64,000 bases of DNA, taken from positions 124,001 through 188,000 of the forward strand of contig CAWERW010000005.1 of the NCBI GenBank assembly GCA_963811595.1, read 5' to 3'. Shown one piece after another: positions 7,706 to 19,799 of the stretch; the first letter of the stretch is position 1, and each line of letters opens with the position of its first letter. Made by a program: the position numbers and the translations under genes. Source of the stretch: DASQFQ01 sp963811595 (GTDB lineage: Bacteria; Actinomycetota; Thermoleophilia; Solirubrobacterales; Solirubrobacteraceae). Below the pieces are notes generated by a model that saw only the letters and a program-made list of their open reading frames with translations, was not told the origin of the DNA and did not search any database.

Positions 7706-8988
7706 GCGAGCGCACCGGCGAGCGCCTGGGCCACGTCGAGCTTGAGGTGCGCGCCGTCGCGGACGACCCAGCTTCCGCCGGTCATGACGTGGCGGACGTC
7801 GGCGGCGGCCGCGCCGAACACGACGGCGGCCGCCATCTGCTCGGGCGGCGCGCCGGCGAGGCGGACCGTGTCGAGCGAGAGCGTGACGAGGTCGGCCAGC
7901 GCGCCCGGCTCGAGCCGCCCGCCGTCGGGCCAGCCGAGCGCCGCGTAGCCGCCCGCGGTCGCGGCGTGCAGGAGGTCGGGGGCGTGGTGGACGCCGCGGA
8001 CGCCGGTGGCGAGCCGCTCGTCGAGCTCGATCGCGCGCGCCTCCTCGAACGGGTCGATCACCGCGTGCGAGTCGGAGCCGGTCGCGAGCCGCGCGCCCGC
8101 CTCGGCGAGCCGCCGCGCCGGGCCGATGCCGTCCGCGAGGTCGCGCTCCGTCGTCGGGCACAGGCAGGCGGTGACGCCGGCGCCTCCGAGCAATGCGACG
8201 TCGTCGCCGGTCAGGTGCGTCGCGTGCACGGCGGTGAAGTCCGCGGACAGCGCGCCCGCGTCGGCGAGCAGCCCGGCCGGCGTGCGCCCGTGGGCGGCGA
8301 GGCACTCCTCGTTCTCCTTCGGCTGCTCGGAGACGTGGGCGTGCAGCGGCCGGTCCCCGGCCCACTCGGCCACGACCCGAGCGCCGTCCGGGTCGACCGC
8401 GCGCACGCTGTGGATCGCGGCGCCGACCTTCGACGCGCCGCGCTCGGCGATGGCGTCGACACGCTCCGCCCACGCCGCGGCGTCGCGGTCGCGGAAGCGC
8501 GCGAGCCCGCCGGTCAGGTAGCACGCGTCGAGCAGCGTGATCCGCAGCCCGGCGACGCCCGCGGCGGCGAGCACGGCGCGGCCCATCGCGTTGGGGTCGT
8601 CATAGGGCGTGCCGTCGGGCGCGTGGTGGAGGTAGTGGAACTCGCCGACGCAGGTGATGCCGGCCAGCGCCATCTCGCCGAACGCCGCGCGCGAGAGCGC
8701 GAAGCACGAGTCGGGATCGAGCTTCCCGGCGAGCTCGTACATCTGCTCGCGCCAGGTCCAGAACGAGCCCGTGCCCGCGTGCGTGCGGCCGCGCAGCGCG
8801 CGCTGGAACGCGTGCGAGTGCGCGTTGGCGAGCCCCGGCAATGTGAGCCCGCGCAGCCGATAGGCGTCCTCCGGCGCGGCGGTGCCCGGCGTCACCGCCG
8901 CGAGGCGGTCGCCCGACAGCTCGATCAGCACGCCTTCCTCGGCCGCCTCGCCGCCGAGCCAGGCGAGCTCGCACCAGAGCCGCGTCAC
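7702..8988 (-). CDS. hutF: formimidoylglutamate deiminase
   Basis: A 428-residue amidohydrolase starting at GTG 8988. Residues H57-S-H59 (LANAHSHAFQRALRG) are the metal ligands; TWREQMY, HVSEQPKENEEC and TGSDSHAVIDPFEEAR are diagnostic of HutF rather than of guanine deaminase. HutF releases ammonia from N-formimidoylglutamate to give N-formyl-L-glutamate, which then needs a deformylase (normally HutG). It overlaps by 4 nt both the upstream deformylase-like gene and downstream hutI. No HutG homologue is seen in the window. Confidence 0.94.
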   Translation of the reverse strand: MTRLWCELAWLGGEAAEEGVLIELSGDRLAAVTPGTAAPEDAYRLRGLTLPGLANAHSHAFQRALRGRTHAGTGSFWTWREQMYELAGKLDPDSCFALSRAAFGEMALAGITCVGEFHYLHHAPDGTPYDDPNAMGRAVLAAAGVAGLRITLLDACYLTGGLARFRDRDAAAWAERVDAIAERGASKVGAAIHSVRAVDPDGARVVAEWAGDRPLHAHVSEQPKENEECLAAHGRTPAGLLADAGALSADFTAVHATHLTGDDVALLGGAGVTACLCPTTERDLADGIGPARRLAEAGARLATGSDSHAVIDPFEEARAIELDERLATGVRGVHHAPDLLHAATAGGYAALGWPDGGRLEPGALADLVTLSLDTVRLAGAPPEQMAAAVVFGAAAADVRHVMTGGSWVVRDGAHLKLDVAQALAGALA

Positions 8989-9544
8989 TCGCCGAGCCGC
9001 TCCACGATCTCGCGCGCCCGTGCGTCGAACACGCCCTGCGCGTGCTCCCACGTCGAGAACGTGGTGGGGTCGCGCACGCGGTCGAGGAAGAGCACCCCGT
9101 CGAGGTGGTCGACCTCGTGCTGGAACGTCCCGGCGGTCAGCCCGCGGCGCAGCTCGTCGTGCTCGACGCCCTCGCGGTCGAGGTAGCGGACCCGCACCGC
9201 CTCGTAGCGCGGCACCGCGCCGCGCAGGTCCGGCACCGACAGGCAGCCCTCGACGATCTCCACCGTCGCCTCCCCGAGCGGCTCGAGCACGGGGTTGACG
9301 ATCACGGTGAGCGGCACCGGCGGCTTGTACGGATAGCGCGGGTTGCCGGGCTCGACCTCGACGACCGCCACCCGCAGCGTCTCGCCGACCTGGTTGGCGG
9401 CGAGGCCGGCGCCGTTCGCGGCGCGCTTCGTCTCGATCATGTCGTCGATCAGGCGCTGCACCTCGTCCGACCGCAGCTCCTCGGCGGTGACCTCGCGGGC
9501 GCGCTCGCGCAGGACGGGCTCGCCGACCGTGACGATGTCACGGA

Positions 9545-9548
<4 letters not shown>
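8985..9548 (-). CDS. def: peptide deformylase family protein inside the hut operon
   Basis: A 187-residue metallo-deformylase. All three family motifs are intact: GAGLAANQ at 46-53, EGCLS at 100-104 with the metal Cys, and HEVDH at 144-148 with the two metal His and catalytic Glu. A housekeeping peptide deformylase removes formyl from nascent proteins. This copy sits between hutU and hutF with 4-nt overlaps on both sides, just where a hutG would be expected. It may therefore deformylate N-formylglutamate; that role is inference from context. The alternative is a house-keeping or second PDF that happens to lie in the operon. Confidence 0.9.
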
Positions 9549-11193
<1,645 letters not shown>

Positions 11194-11197
<4 letters not shown>

Positions 11198-12697
11198 GCC
11201 AGCGCCCCCACGGCGGCCTCGACCGCGTCCTGCAGCGCGCCGCCCGCCACGAGCTCATCCGCGGCGGCGAGGTCCGGCGCGAGCTGCCGGTCCGGCCCCG
11301 GCCCGGCGATCCGCTCCCGCACCGCGGCGAGCGCGGCGGCCGCGCCCGGCCCGGGCTGCAGCGGCGCGCGCAGGTCGAGCCCGTGCGTCGCGCAGGCGAG
11401 CTCCACGGCGAGGATGCGCCCCAGGTTGCGCAGCGCGATCCTCAGCTTGCGAGCGGCCGACCAGCCCATCGACACGTGATCCTCCTGCATCGCGCTCGTC
11501 GGGAGCGTCCCGACGCTCGCCGGCGCCGCGAGCCGGCGGTTCTCGGCGACGAGCGCGGCCTGCGTGTACTGGGCGATCATCAGCCCCGAGTTGACCCCCG
11601 CCTCCGTGGTCAGGAACGGCGGCAGGCCCGTGCGAGCGGGCGGCGTCGAGCAGGCGGTCGGTGCGGCGCTCGGCGATGCCGCCCACCTCGGCCGCCGCGA
11701 TCGCGAGGAAGTCGAGCGCGAACCCGAGCGGCGCGCCGTGGAAGTTGCCGCACGACTCGACGCGGCCGTCGGGCAGCACCATCGGGTTGTCGATCGCGCT
11801 CGCCAGCTCGGCGAGCGCCACCCGCTCGGCGTGCGCGAGCGTGTCGCGCGCGGCGCCGTTGACCTGCGGCGCGCAGCGCAGCGAGTAGGCGTCCTGCACG
11901 CGGTCGTCGCCCCAGCGGTGGCTCGCCACGATCGGCGAGTCCGCGAGCACCTTGCGCAGGTTCGCGGCGCTCGCGGCCTGCCCGTCGTGCGGGCGCAGCG
12001 CCACGAGGTCCTCGGCGAACGCGCGGTCGGTGCCGAGCAGCGCCTCGACCGACAGCGCCGCCGTGATGTCGGCGACGCGCAGCAGCCGCGCGAAGTCGTG
12101 GAGGGCGAGGATCAGCATCCCGAGCATCCCGTCGGTGCCGTTGATGAGCGCGAGCCCCTCCTTCGGCCCGAGCGTGACCGGCGCGAACCCGGCCAGCGCG
12201 TCGGGGCCCTCGAGCACCTCGCCCTCGCCGATCAGCACCAGCGCGCAGTGCGCGAGCGGGGCGAGGTCGCCGCTCGCGCCGAGCGAGCCGTGCTCCGGGA
12301 CCACGGGCGTGAGGCCGGCGTTGAGCAGCGCGAGCATCGCCTCGGCGACCTCGGGGCGCGCGCCCGAGCAGCCCATCGCGAGCGTGCGCGCCCGCAGCAG
12401 CATCATCGCGCGCACGACCTCGCGCTCGACGGGCGGGCCCATCCCGGCCGCGTGCGAGCGCACGAGCGCGCGCTGGAGCTCCTCCCGGCGCTCGACCGGG
12501 ATCGCGACGTTGGCGAGCGAGCCGAAGCCGGTCGAGACGCCGTAGGTGGGCTCCGTGCGATCGGCGAGGCCGGCGACGACCGCCGCGCTCGCGTCCATCG
12601 CGCGCCGGGCCTCGGGCCCCAGCGCGACCTGCGCGTCGTCGCGCGCCACGGCCACGACGTCGGCCGGCGCGAGGCCGGTGCCGCTGAGCTCGATCAC
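11194..12697 (-). CDS. hutH: histidine ammonia-lyase, reading frame interrupted by one extra base
   Basis: First step of the pathway: L-histidine to urocanate plus ammonia. From GTG 12697 the protein reads VIELSGTGL. It has the catalytic Tyr at 52 (TYGVSTGFG) and the MIO-forming Ala-Ser-Gly at 141-143 (GSLGASGDLAPLAH). The frame is lost after DRLLDAARSHG near 11630; deleting one base (plus-strand ggcaggcccg to ggcagcccg) restores PPFLTTEAGVNSGL and joins the downstream part (MIAQYTQAALVAENR, ending at 11194). The corrected length is 500 residues, exactly family size. A sequencing or assembly indel is the simplest explanation; true inactivation cannot be excluded. A GTG at 12709 is an alternative start. 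Confidence 0.9.
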
Positions 12698-12711
12698 GCG
12701 AGCGCACACTA

Positions 12712-12743
12712 GATGGTTGATTCCGTGGCCGGAATCAACCATC
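12712..12743. promoter_or_regulatory. perfect palindromic operator between divergent hutH and its paralogue
   Basis: Inverted repeat with 13-bp perfect arms, GATGGTTGATTCC and GGAATCAACCATC, separated by 6 nt. It fills most of the 65-nt intergenic region, a few bases upstream of hutH and 19 nt upstream of the plus-strand ATG. Its length and symmetry suggest a dimeric repressor or activator controlling both directions. It does not match the HutC site I know (TGTATATACA-like). The regulator is not encoded next to it. Confidence 0.7.
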
Positions 12744-12762
12744 CACTTGGCATGCTGCTCCG

Positions 12763-14257
12763 ATGACCGTAATCGCTCTCGACGGCCGCACGCTCACCCC
12801 CGCGAGCGTCGTGGCGATCGCGCGGCGGCGCGCGGTGGCGCAGCTCGAGCCGGCCGCGCGCGAGCGCAACGCCGCCGCCGCGCGGCTCGTGGGCGAGCTG
12901 ATCGAGCGCGGCGAGCTGCTCTACGGCGTGACGACCGGGGTCGGCGCGCTGCGCTCGGCGCCCTCCGCGCGCGAGGATCCGGGCGATCACCAGTGGCGGC
13001 TGCTGCGCTCGCACGCGGGCGGCGGCGGCGCGCCGCTCACGACCGAGGTCGTGCGCGCGGCGATGGCGGTGCGCGCGAACCAGATCGGCGCCGGCGGCGC
13101 GGGCATCGGCGAGGGGCTGGTCGACGCCCTGCTGGGCGCGCTGCGCGCCGACGTGACGCCGTTCGCGCGCGAGCTCGGCTCGCTCGGCACCGGCGATCTC
13201 ACCGTGCTCGCCGAGATCGGCGCCGCGCTCGGCGGCGAGGGCGACTGCTGGGTCGGCGACGACGTCGTGCCGGCGGGCCGAGGCGCTCGCGGCCGCGGGG
13301 CTCACGCCCGTCACCTACGGGCCGCGCGACGGCCTCGCGTTCATGAGCTCCAACGCGGTCAGCACCGGGCAGGCGGCGCTCGTGTTCCACGACGCGCGGC
13401 GCCTGCTCGACTCGGCGCTCGGCGTCGCCGCGCTGTCCTACGACGCGACCGACGCCGACCTCGCCGTGCTCGACCCGCGCGTGCACGCGGCGCGGCCGCA
13501 CCACGGCCAGGTGGAGGTCGCGCGGCGGCTGCGCGGGCTGCTGGGCGAGCGCGCGCGCAGGCCGGGCCGCGCGGTCCACGACGCGTTCGTGTTCCGCTGC
13601 GTGCCGCAGGTCGAGGGCACGCTGTTCGACGCGCTCGAGCGGCTCGCGGGCGTGCTCGAGGTCGAGCTCAACGTCGCGGGCGAGAACGCGCTGCTGCTGC
13701 CGGGCGACGGCGTGGCGCTCCCGAACGGGAACTTCCACGCCGGCGTGCTCACGCTCGCGCTCGACTCGCTGCGCGGCGCGATGGCGCAGTCGGCCTCGCT
13801 GATCGCCGCGCGCGTGAGCGCGCTGCTCGACCCCGAGGTGACGGGGCTCACACCCCAGCTCGCCCAGAACCCAGGGCCGGACTCGGGCGCGATGATCCTC
13901 GAGTACACCGCCCACGCAGCGGCGGCGGAGGTGCGGTCGCTGGCCGCGACGGCGGCGTCGCAGACCACGACCGTGCAGTCGGGGATCGAATCGCACGCGA
14001 ACTTCGCCGGCCACTCCGCCCGGCGCACCTCGGACGCGCTCGCGCGCATGTCGGTCGCGATCTCGGCCGAGCTCGTGCTCGCGGTGCGCGCGCTGCGGCT
14101 GCGCGGGCGGCCGCCGGCGGGGCCGGGCGTGCGCGGGCTCTACGAGGCGGCGGCGGCGCGGCTCGACGCCGACATGGCCGACCGGCCGCTCTCCGGCGAC
14201 CTCGAGGCGGCGCGGCAGCTGCTGTTCGAGGACGCGCTGTGGCTGGAGGCGGAGTGA
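12763..14257 (+). CDS. HAL/PAL-family lyase homologue lacking the MIO triplet; reading frame interrupted by one extra base
   Basis: Homologue of histidine/phenylalanine ammonia-lyase, 497 residues once one base is removed. The catalytic-loop Tyr is present at 54 (YGVTTGVG). Where the cofactor triplet Ala-Ser-Gly belongs, the sequence is E-L-G-S-L-G-T-G-D-L (138-147): one residue shorter and without Ser, so the electrophilic MIO group cannot form in the usual way. HDAFVFRCVPQVEG matches the conserved core but with Phe for the usual Tyr. The frame breaks near 13276 (ccggcgggccgagg); dropping one G gives AEALAAAGLTPVTYG and joins SSNAVSTGQAALV. It is divergent from hutH across a palindrome. It may be a non-catalytic, regulatory or differently acting protein; function unknown. 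Confidence 0.75.
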
Positions 14258-15856
14258 CTAGCCGCCGATGCCGAGCGCGCTGACCATGATCGGGACGCCG
14301 ATCACGATCAGGATCGCGCCGATGACGTCGAACGCGAAGCCGTTGCGCACCATCTGGGTGATCGGCACCAGGCCCGAGCCGTAGACGATCGCGTTCTGCG
14401 GCGTCGACACCGGCAGCATGAAGCCGAACGAGGCGGCGAAGGTGGCGGCGAGGGCGGGGACGAACGGGTCGACGCCCGCGGCGACGGCCACCGGGATCAC
14501 GATCGGCACGACGACCGCGGCGCTCGCCGTGTTGCTGGTCGTCTCCGAGATGAGGATCGCCAGGATCACGGCGAAGATCGTGATGGTCAGCTCGGAGTCG
14601 ACGCCGAACGTGTCGGCGCCCGACTTGCCGATCGTCTCGGCCAGCCCGCTGTCCTGGAGCATGGAGCCGAAGACGATGCCCGAGCCGAACAGCAGGATCG
14701 TGCCCCAGTCGATGTTCTTCGCCTCGTTCCAGGTGAGCGTGAACTCGCGCTTCTCCCAGTTGTTCGGCAGCACGAACAGCAGCGATGCGGCGAGCACCGC
14801 CACGATGCCCTCGTCGAGGCGGTTGGTGACGTCCTCGTACGTCTTGGACTCGTCGCCGGCGATGAGCGCGACGAAGCCCGGGACGATCCACAGCGTCACC
14901 GCCGTCCCGAAGGCGATCAGCGTGTTCTTCTCCTTGCGCGAGAGCGGGCCCATCTTGTTCCGCTCCTCGGCCACGTACTCCTTGACGCCCTCCAGCCGCT
15001 TGACCTCGGGCTTGTTGAGGAGCAGCAGGATCACGCACAGCGCGACGAACATCCCGGCGCAGATCGGGAGCGCGGCGCCGATCCATTCCGCGAACGAGAT
15101 GCGCTCGTCGGTGGCCTCCTCGATCAGCCCGCGGCCGATCAGGTTGGGCGGGCTGCCGACCGGCGTGAGCAGGCCGCCGACGCTCGCGCCGTAGGCGAGC
15201 ATCAGCATCAGGGCGACGCCGACGCGCAGCTTGAGCGGGTCGAAGCCCTCGCTCCCCTCCTTGTCCTCGATGATGTTCGCGACGGTGCCGAGCATCGCGA
15301 TCGCGGTCGGCAGCAGCATCGCCACCGTCGCGGTGTTCGAGACGAAGGCCGACAGCAGGCAGGTGATGGCGCCGAACGCGATGACGACGCGCGTGGTGCT
15401 CTTGTCGACGCCGGGAAGCGCGAGGACGCGGAACGCGAACCGGCGCGCCAGCCCGTTCTCGAGCATCGCCTGCGCGATGATGAACGCGCCGATGAAGACC
15501 AGGATCGTGGTCGAGCCCAACGGCGCGATCACGTCGTCGGCCGGAGCGACGCCGATCAGCACGATCAGCGCGATCCCGAGCAGGCCGCCGATCGGGATCG
15601 GGATCGCCTCGGAGATCCAGAGCACGATCACGAACAGCAGTGCGGCGGCGAGCTTCTGCTGGTCCGCCTGCATGTCGAGCGGCAGCAGCAGGAAGATGAT
15701 GAAGAGCGCCGGCGCCAGGAACAGCCCGACCGTCCGGCGTCCCTTCTCGAAGCGCTCCTCGGCGGGGCTCAGCTTCTGCTCACCGAGCGTCCGGTACGTA
15801 CCCGCGCCGGCGATGCGCTCGAGCGCGTCCCCGTGAGATTCCCCCCGCTCGCTCAT
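14258..15856 (-). CDS. DASS/SLC13-family sodium:dicarboxylate (citrate/malate) transporter
   Basis: A 532-residue integral membrane carrier with about 11-12 hydrophobic segments and the two hallmark SNT-like clamps: VSNTATVAMLLP in the first half and ETTSNTASAAVVVP in the second. These pairs of Ser-Asn-Thr loops bind the dicarboxylate and sodium in the VcINDY fold. The cytoplasmic head begins at ATG 15856 (MSERGES). The stop abuts the convergent lyase homologue. The gene directly upstream encodes a tartrate/malate-type dehydrogenase, so uptake of tartrate, malate or a related C4 acid is likely. Confidence 0.9.
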   Translation of the reverse strand: MSERGESHGDALERIAGAGTYRTLGEQKLSPAEERFEKGRRTVGLFLAPALFIIFLLLPLDMQADQQKLAAALLFVIVLWISEAIPIPIGGLLGIALIVLIGVAPADDVIAPLGSTTILVFIGAFIIAQAMLENGLARRFAFRVLALPGVDKSTTRVVIAFGAITCLLSAFVSNTATVAMLLPTAIAMLGTVANIIEDKEGSEGFDPLKLRVGVALMLMLAYGASVGGLLTPVGSPPNLIGRGLIEEATDERISFAEWIGAALPICAGMFVALCVILLLLNKPEVKRLEGVKEYVAEERNKMGPLSRKEKNTLIAFGTAVTLWIVPGFVALIAGDESKTYEDVTNRLDEGIVAVLAASLLFVLPNNWEKREFTLTWNEAKNIDWGTILLFGSGIVFGSMLQDSGLAETIGKSGADTFGVDSELTITIFAVILAILISETTSNTASAAVVVPIVIPVAVAAGVDPFVPALAATFAASFGFMLPVSTPQNAIVYGSGLVPITQMVRNGFAFDVIGAILIVIGVPIMVSALGIGG

Positions 15857-15878
15857 CTCAGGCGAACCAGTGCCCTCG

Positions 15879-16943
<1,065 letters not shown>

Positions 16944-16989
16944 GCCCCGGGTCGTATCCGGTTGCGGCCCGGGGAAACCTCGGGAGGGA

Positions 16990-17063
16990 TGGGCGGTACT
17001 GGGCTCGAACCAGTGACCTCCTGCTTGTAAGGCAGGCGCTCTGACCAGCTGAGCTAACCGCCC
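16990..17063 (-). tRNA. tRNA-Val(UAC)
   Basis: A 74-nt minus-strand cloverleaf with acceptor arms GGGCGGT/ACCGCCC, a D-arm from TAGCTCAG, anticodon stem CCTGC/GCAGG enclosing loop CTTACAA (anticodon UAC) and a T-arm with GGTTCGAGC. Discriminator A; the CCA end is not encoded. Confidence 0.93.
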
Positions 17064-17090
17064 GGCCGTGCACAGGCTAGTGCCATCGCC

Positions 17091-18614
17091 CTAGGGCGCC
17101 CGGAGGCCTGGGCCGTTGTCCTGGAAGCCGTCGCTGCCGTAGCGGTCGTCGTCCACCGGGTGCGCGTTCTCCATCCGATCGACGAGCGCGCGTGCGCCCT
17201 CCTGCGCCAGCACGCCGTCGAGGTAGGCGAGCATGCCCTCGGCGAGCGTGATGACGTACGGCGGCACGACGTTCGTCGTCACGTCGAGCTGGCGGGTGCT
17301 CATCTGGGCGTTCCCCGAGGCCCGCAGCGCCCCCATGTACTCGCGCGTCACGCAGCCGTTGAACAGCCATAGCCGGTAGTGGTCGTCGCTGACGGCGGGC
17401 GAGAGCCGCTGCGGCTGGCCCGCGGTGGCCAGGCCGATCAGGTGGTTGCCGAGCGTGCCGGCGTGCGTCACGGGCGCGGGGTTGATGCCGAGGTTGCCCT
17501 CGGGGTGCGGGATGAACGTCAGCTGGCCCGCCTCGCGCATGCGGTCGAAGGTCGTGATGCCGCGCCGGTTGTCGCCCACGTTGAACGCGCGCATGAACTC
17601 GTCGGAGCTCATGTCCTGGTCGCCGGTGTTGCTCCCGCGCTGCGCCGCCGGCACCTGGTCCCAGTGCACGCGGATCGTGTAGTTGCGGTCGAAGTCGGGC
17701 CCGGTGCCGTAGCGGGCGTGGCCGCCGTACTCGAAGACCTCGCTCTCGTCGAGCGCGAGGGCCGCCGCGGTGGCGGCTGCCGTGCCGTCCTCGCCGGGAG
17801 CGGCGGGGCCGATCAGGCGCAGCACGCAGTGCACGGGGCTGCCCTGCGAGGTCGCGACGTTCTCCTTCACGAACAGCTCGCCGCCCTCGGCCGGCGGCGG
17901 GCGGCCCGCCTCCTCGTGCAGCTCGGCCGCGCGGTCCGGGTTCAGTGTGAAGCCCCGCACCTCGGTCAGCCCGCGCACGAGCTCGTGGTGCTCGCCCGGG
18001 GTGAGCCCGTGCTCGTCGAAGCCGACCGCGAGCGTGATCTGCATCAACCCGTCCGCCGTGATGCGGTCGTACTCCGGGCGCGGGCCGGTGGCGTCGCGGC
18101 CCCGGGGCGCGACGACCTGCGGGTCCGCCTGGAGCGCCGCCCAGGTCGCAGCGTCCACGACCGCGTTCGCGGGGCGGATGTTGTGGAAGCGCTTGAACGC
18201 GATCACCGCGCGCGCCGTCGCCCCGCCGAAGTCGCCGTCGACGATCAGGCCGCGCCGCCGCATCGCGCTGAGGTGCCAGTTGAGCCTGAGCTGGAGCAGC
18301 TCGACGTCGCCCCCGCCGGTGGGGTCGGTGAGGCGCGTCGGCTCCTCCGGGTGGCCGCGGTGTGGCGTGTAGCCGTAGTTGGCGTCCTTCGCGCCCTGGC
18401 GCAGCTCCGGGTGGGCGGCAGCCGCCGCGTCGGGCGGCGCCTCCGGGGCGACGACCTGCCGCGCGAGCATCTGCGCGACGGCGCGGTTGCCGATCGTCTG
18501 CTGGAGGGAGAGCATGCGCGCGATCGCCGGGGCGGCCAGGGGCTGCTGCGGCGTCTCGGTCGGTGCAGTGGTCGCCTCGGCACGGTCGCTGACTGGCGAC
18601 GCGGTCGCGTGCAC
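17091..18614 (-). CDS. eCIS-cargo-like protein: LQxxxGNRAV signal, peptidoglycan-binding domain, possible caspase-like domain
   Basis: A 507-residue protein from GTG 18614. Residues 34-51 (MLSLQQTIGNRAVAQMLA) match the motif common at the N-termini of proteins linked to extracellular contractile injection systems and DUF4157 proteins. Residues about 100-160 form a peptidoglycan-binding-type domain (LIVDGDFGGATARAVIAF, then WAALQ). The C-terminal half has a GGHARYG block near 296-302 and LWLFNGC near 421. Their spacing and strand context resemble the His-Gly and Cys blocks of clan CD (caspase-like) peptidases; this last point is an interpretation. No signal peptide. No tail-sheath, tube or baseplate genes are nearby, so any injection apparatus must be encoded elsewhere. 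Confidence 0.7.
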   Translation of the reverse strand: MHATASPVSDRAEATTAPTETPQQPLAAPAIARMLSLQQTIGNRAVAQMLARQVVAPEAPPDAAAAAHPELRQGAKDANYGYTPHRGHPEEPTRLTDPTGGGDVELLQLRLNWHLSAMRRRGLIVDGDFGGATARAVIAFKRFHNIRPANAVVDAATWAALQADPQVVAPRGRDATGPRPEYDRITADGLMQITLAVGFDEHGLTPGEHHELVRGLTEVRGFTLNPDRAAELHEEAGRPPPAEGGELFVKENVATSQGSPVHCVLRLIGPAAPGEDGTAAATAAALALDESEVFEYGGHARYGTGPDFDRNYTIRVHWDQVPAAQRGSNTGDQDMSSDEFMRAFNVGDNRRGITTFDRMREAGQLTFIPHPEGNLGINPAPVTHAGTLGNHLIGLATAGQPQRLSPAVSDDHYRLWLFNGCVTREYMGALRASGNAQMSTRQLDVTTNVVPPYVITLAEGMLAYLDGVLAQEGARALVDRMENAHPVDDDRYGSDGFQDNGPGLRAP

Positions 18615-18667
18615 GGCCGATCCATACCAGGCCGCGGCGAACCGGGCAATGCGCGGGAGGGCGGGCT

Positions 18668-19429
18668 TTAGCGCAGGATTGCGAAGCTGTCGCCGTAGAC
18701 GGCCCAGCGGAGGGGCAGCGCGAGGTCGAGGTTGCCCTCGCGCAGGAAGCGGCGCTGCGCGGTCTCGATCCGCGAGACGTCCTCGTGCGCGGCCTCCTTG
18801 CGCATCTCGACGACCCGCTCGTCGAGGAAGGCCTCGAGGTACGCGCGCTCGTCGCCGCCGGCAGCGGGCGCGGCCGCGCGGCCGAGCGCGCGCTCGCGCA
18901 CACCCTCCATCCCCTCGAAGCCGTGGACGACGGCCGCGTCGTAGTAGGCGAACTGGCCGAGCGCGTCGAGGCCGTCGGCCTTCGCGAGCGACACGGAGGG
19001 GTCGAAGTAGACGCGGTCGCGCTCGGCGTCCTGCGCGCGGCGGAACGCGCGGCGCTTGGCGGCGCGCCGCCAGGCGGCGATGAACTTCCGGCCGAGGCCC
19101 TTGTGCGAGGCGCTGCCGTTGACGCGGCGCAGCGCCGGCAGGAAGCGCGCGAGCGGGTTGCGCCGCTGGGCGCGCGTGTAGCGGCGGACGAGCTCCAGCA
19201 TGTCGCCCGTGCCGGAGCAGAAGCCGATGATGCCGGCCGTGTAGCCGCGCCCGTCGCGGATGTCCTCGATGTAGCGGTACTGCGCGCGCCACTTCAGCGA
19301 CGAGTTCTCGGCGCTGGACACGAGCCGCATCGCGATCTCCTTCTTCTGGGGCGAGGCGAGGTCGGCGGCGGCGGCCGGCGTGGCGGCGACGCCGGCGAGC
19401 ACCAGCGCGATCAGCAGCGTGCGAGCCAT
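18668..19429 (-). CDS. csn: secreted GH46 chitosanase
   Basis: A 253-residue exported glycosidase. The signal peptide ends near A-A-A at 22. The GH46 block is unmistakable: SSAENSSLKWRAQY, YIEDIRDGRGYTAGIIGF, then CSGTGDML. The catalytic acid corresponds to E41 and the base to D59, with the same 18-residue spacing as E22/D40 of the Streptomyces N174 enzyme. It endo-hydrolyses beta-1,4 links of chitosan outside the cell. ATG start at 19429. It is transcribed toward the eCIS-like gene but the 53-nt gap does not prove an operon. Confidence 0.93.
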   Translation of the reverse strand: MARTLLIALVLAGVAATPAAAADLASPQKKEIAMRLVSSAENSSLKWRAQYRYIEDIRDGRGYTAGIIGFCSGTGDMLELVRRYTRAQRRNPLARFLPALRRVNGSASHKGLGRKFIAAWRRAAKRRAFRRAQDAERDRVYFDPSVSLAKADGLDALGQFAYYDAAVVHGFEGMEGVRERALGRAAAPAAGGDERAYLEAFLDERVVEMRKEAAHEDVSRIETAQRRFLREGNLDLALPLRWAVYGDSFAILR

Positions 19430-19463
19430 CCCTGCGAGTAGACCAGATGCGAACATGTGCGGT

Positions 19464-19799
19464 GTGAACGGCTCCGTGGTGTGGCGGGCGGCTCTCGTGC
19501 AGGGGCTCGCGGTGGCGGTGACCGCCGTGGCGCTCGGCGCGGCGCTGCCGCGCTCGTTCTTCGAGGACTTCGGCTGGGCGGCCGGACCCGGCGTGTGGGG
19601 GCTGTGCGCGCTGCTCACCGCCGCGGTGCTCAAGCTGCCGGCGCTGCCCGTGCTCGCGGGCGCGGCGCTCGCGGGCATCCCCTCGCTCGTGACGGTGCTG
19701 CTCGGCGCGCACTGGGCGGGCGTCCCGCTCGCGGTCGGGATCTTCGCCGCGTGGTGCGGGTGGCTGGCGGGCTCGCGCAGATCGATGGCGGTCGCCTGA
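19464..19799 (+). CDS. small integral membrane protein, unknown function
   Basis: About 111 residues with three to four hydrophobic segments (LVQGLAVAVTAVALGAAL; VWGLCALLTAAVLKL; PVLAGAALAGIP; LAVGIFAAWCGWLAG) and short polar ends. The start is GTG 19464; an ATG at 19455 (MCGVNG) is also in frame. The stop overlaps the next gene's ATG by one base, so it is coupled to the SDR gene. I recognise no family. Confidence 0.65.
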   Translation: MNGSVVWRAALVQGLAVAVTAVALGAALPRSFFEDFGWAAGPGVWGLCALLTAAVLKLPALPVLAGAALAGIPSLVTVLLGAHWAGVPLAVGIFAAWCGWLAGSRRSMAVA

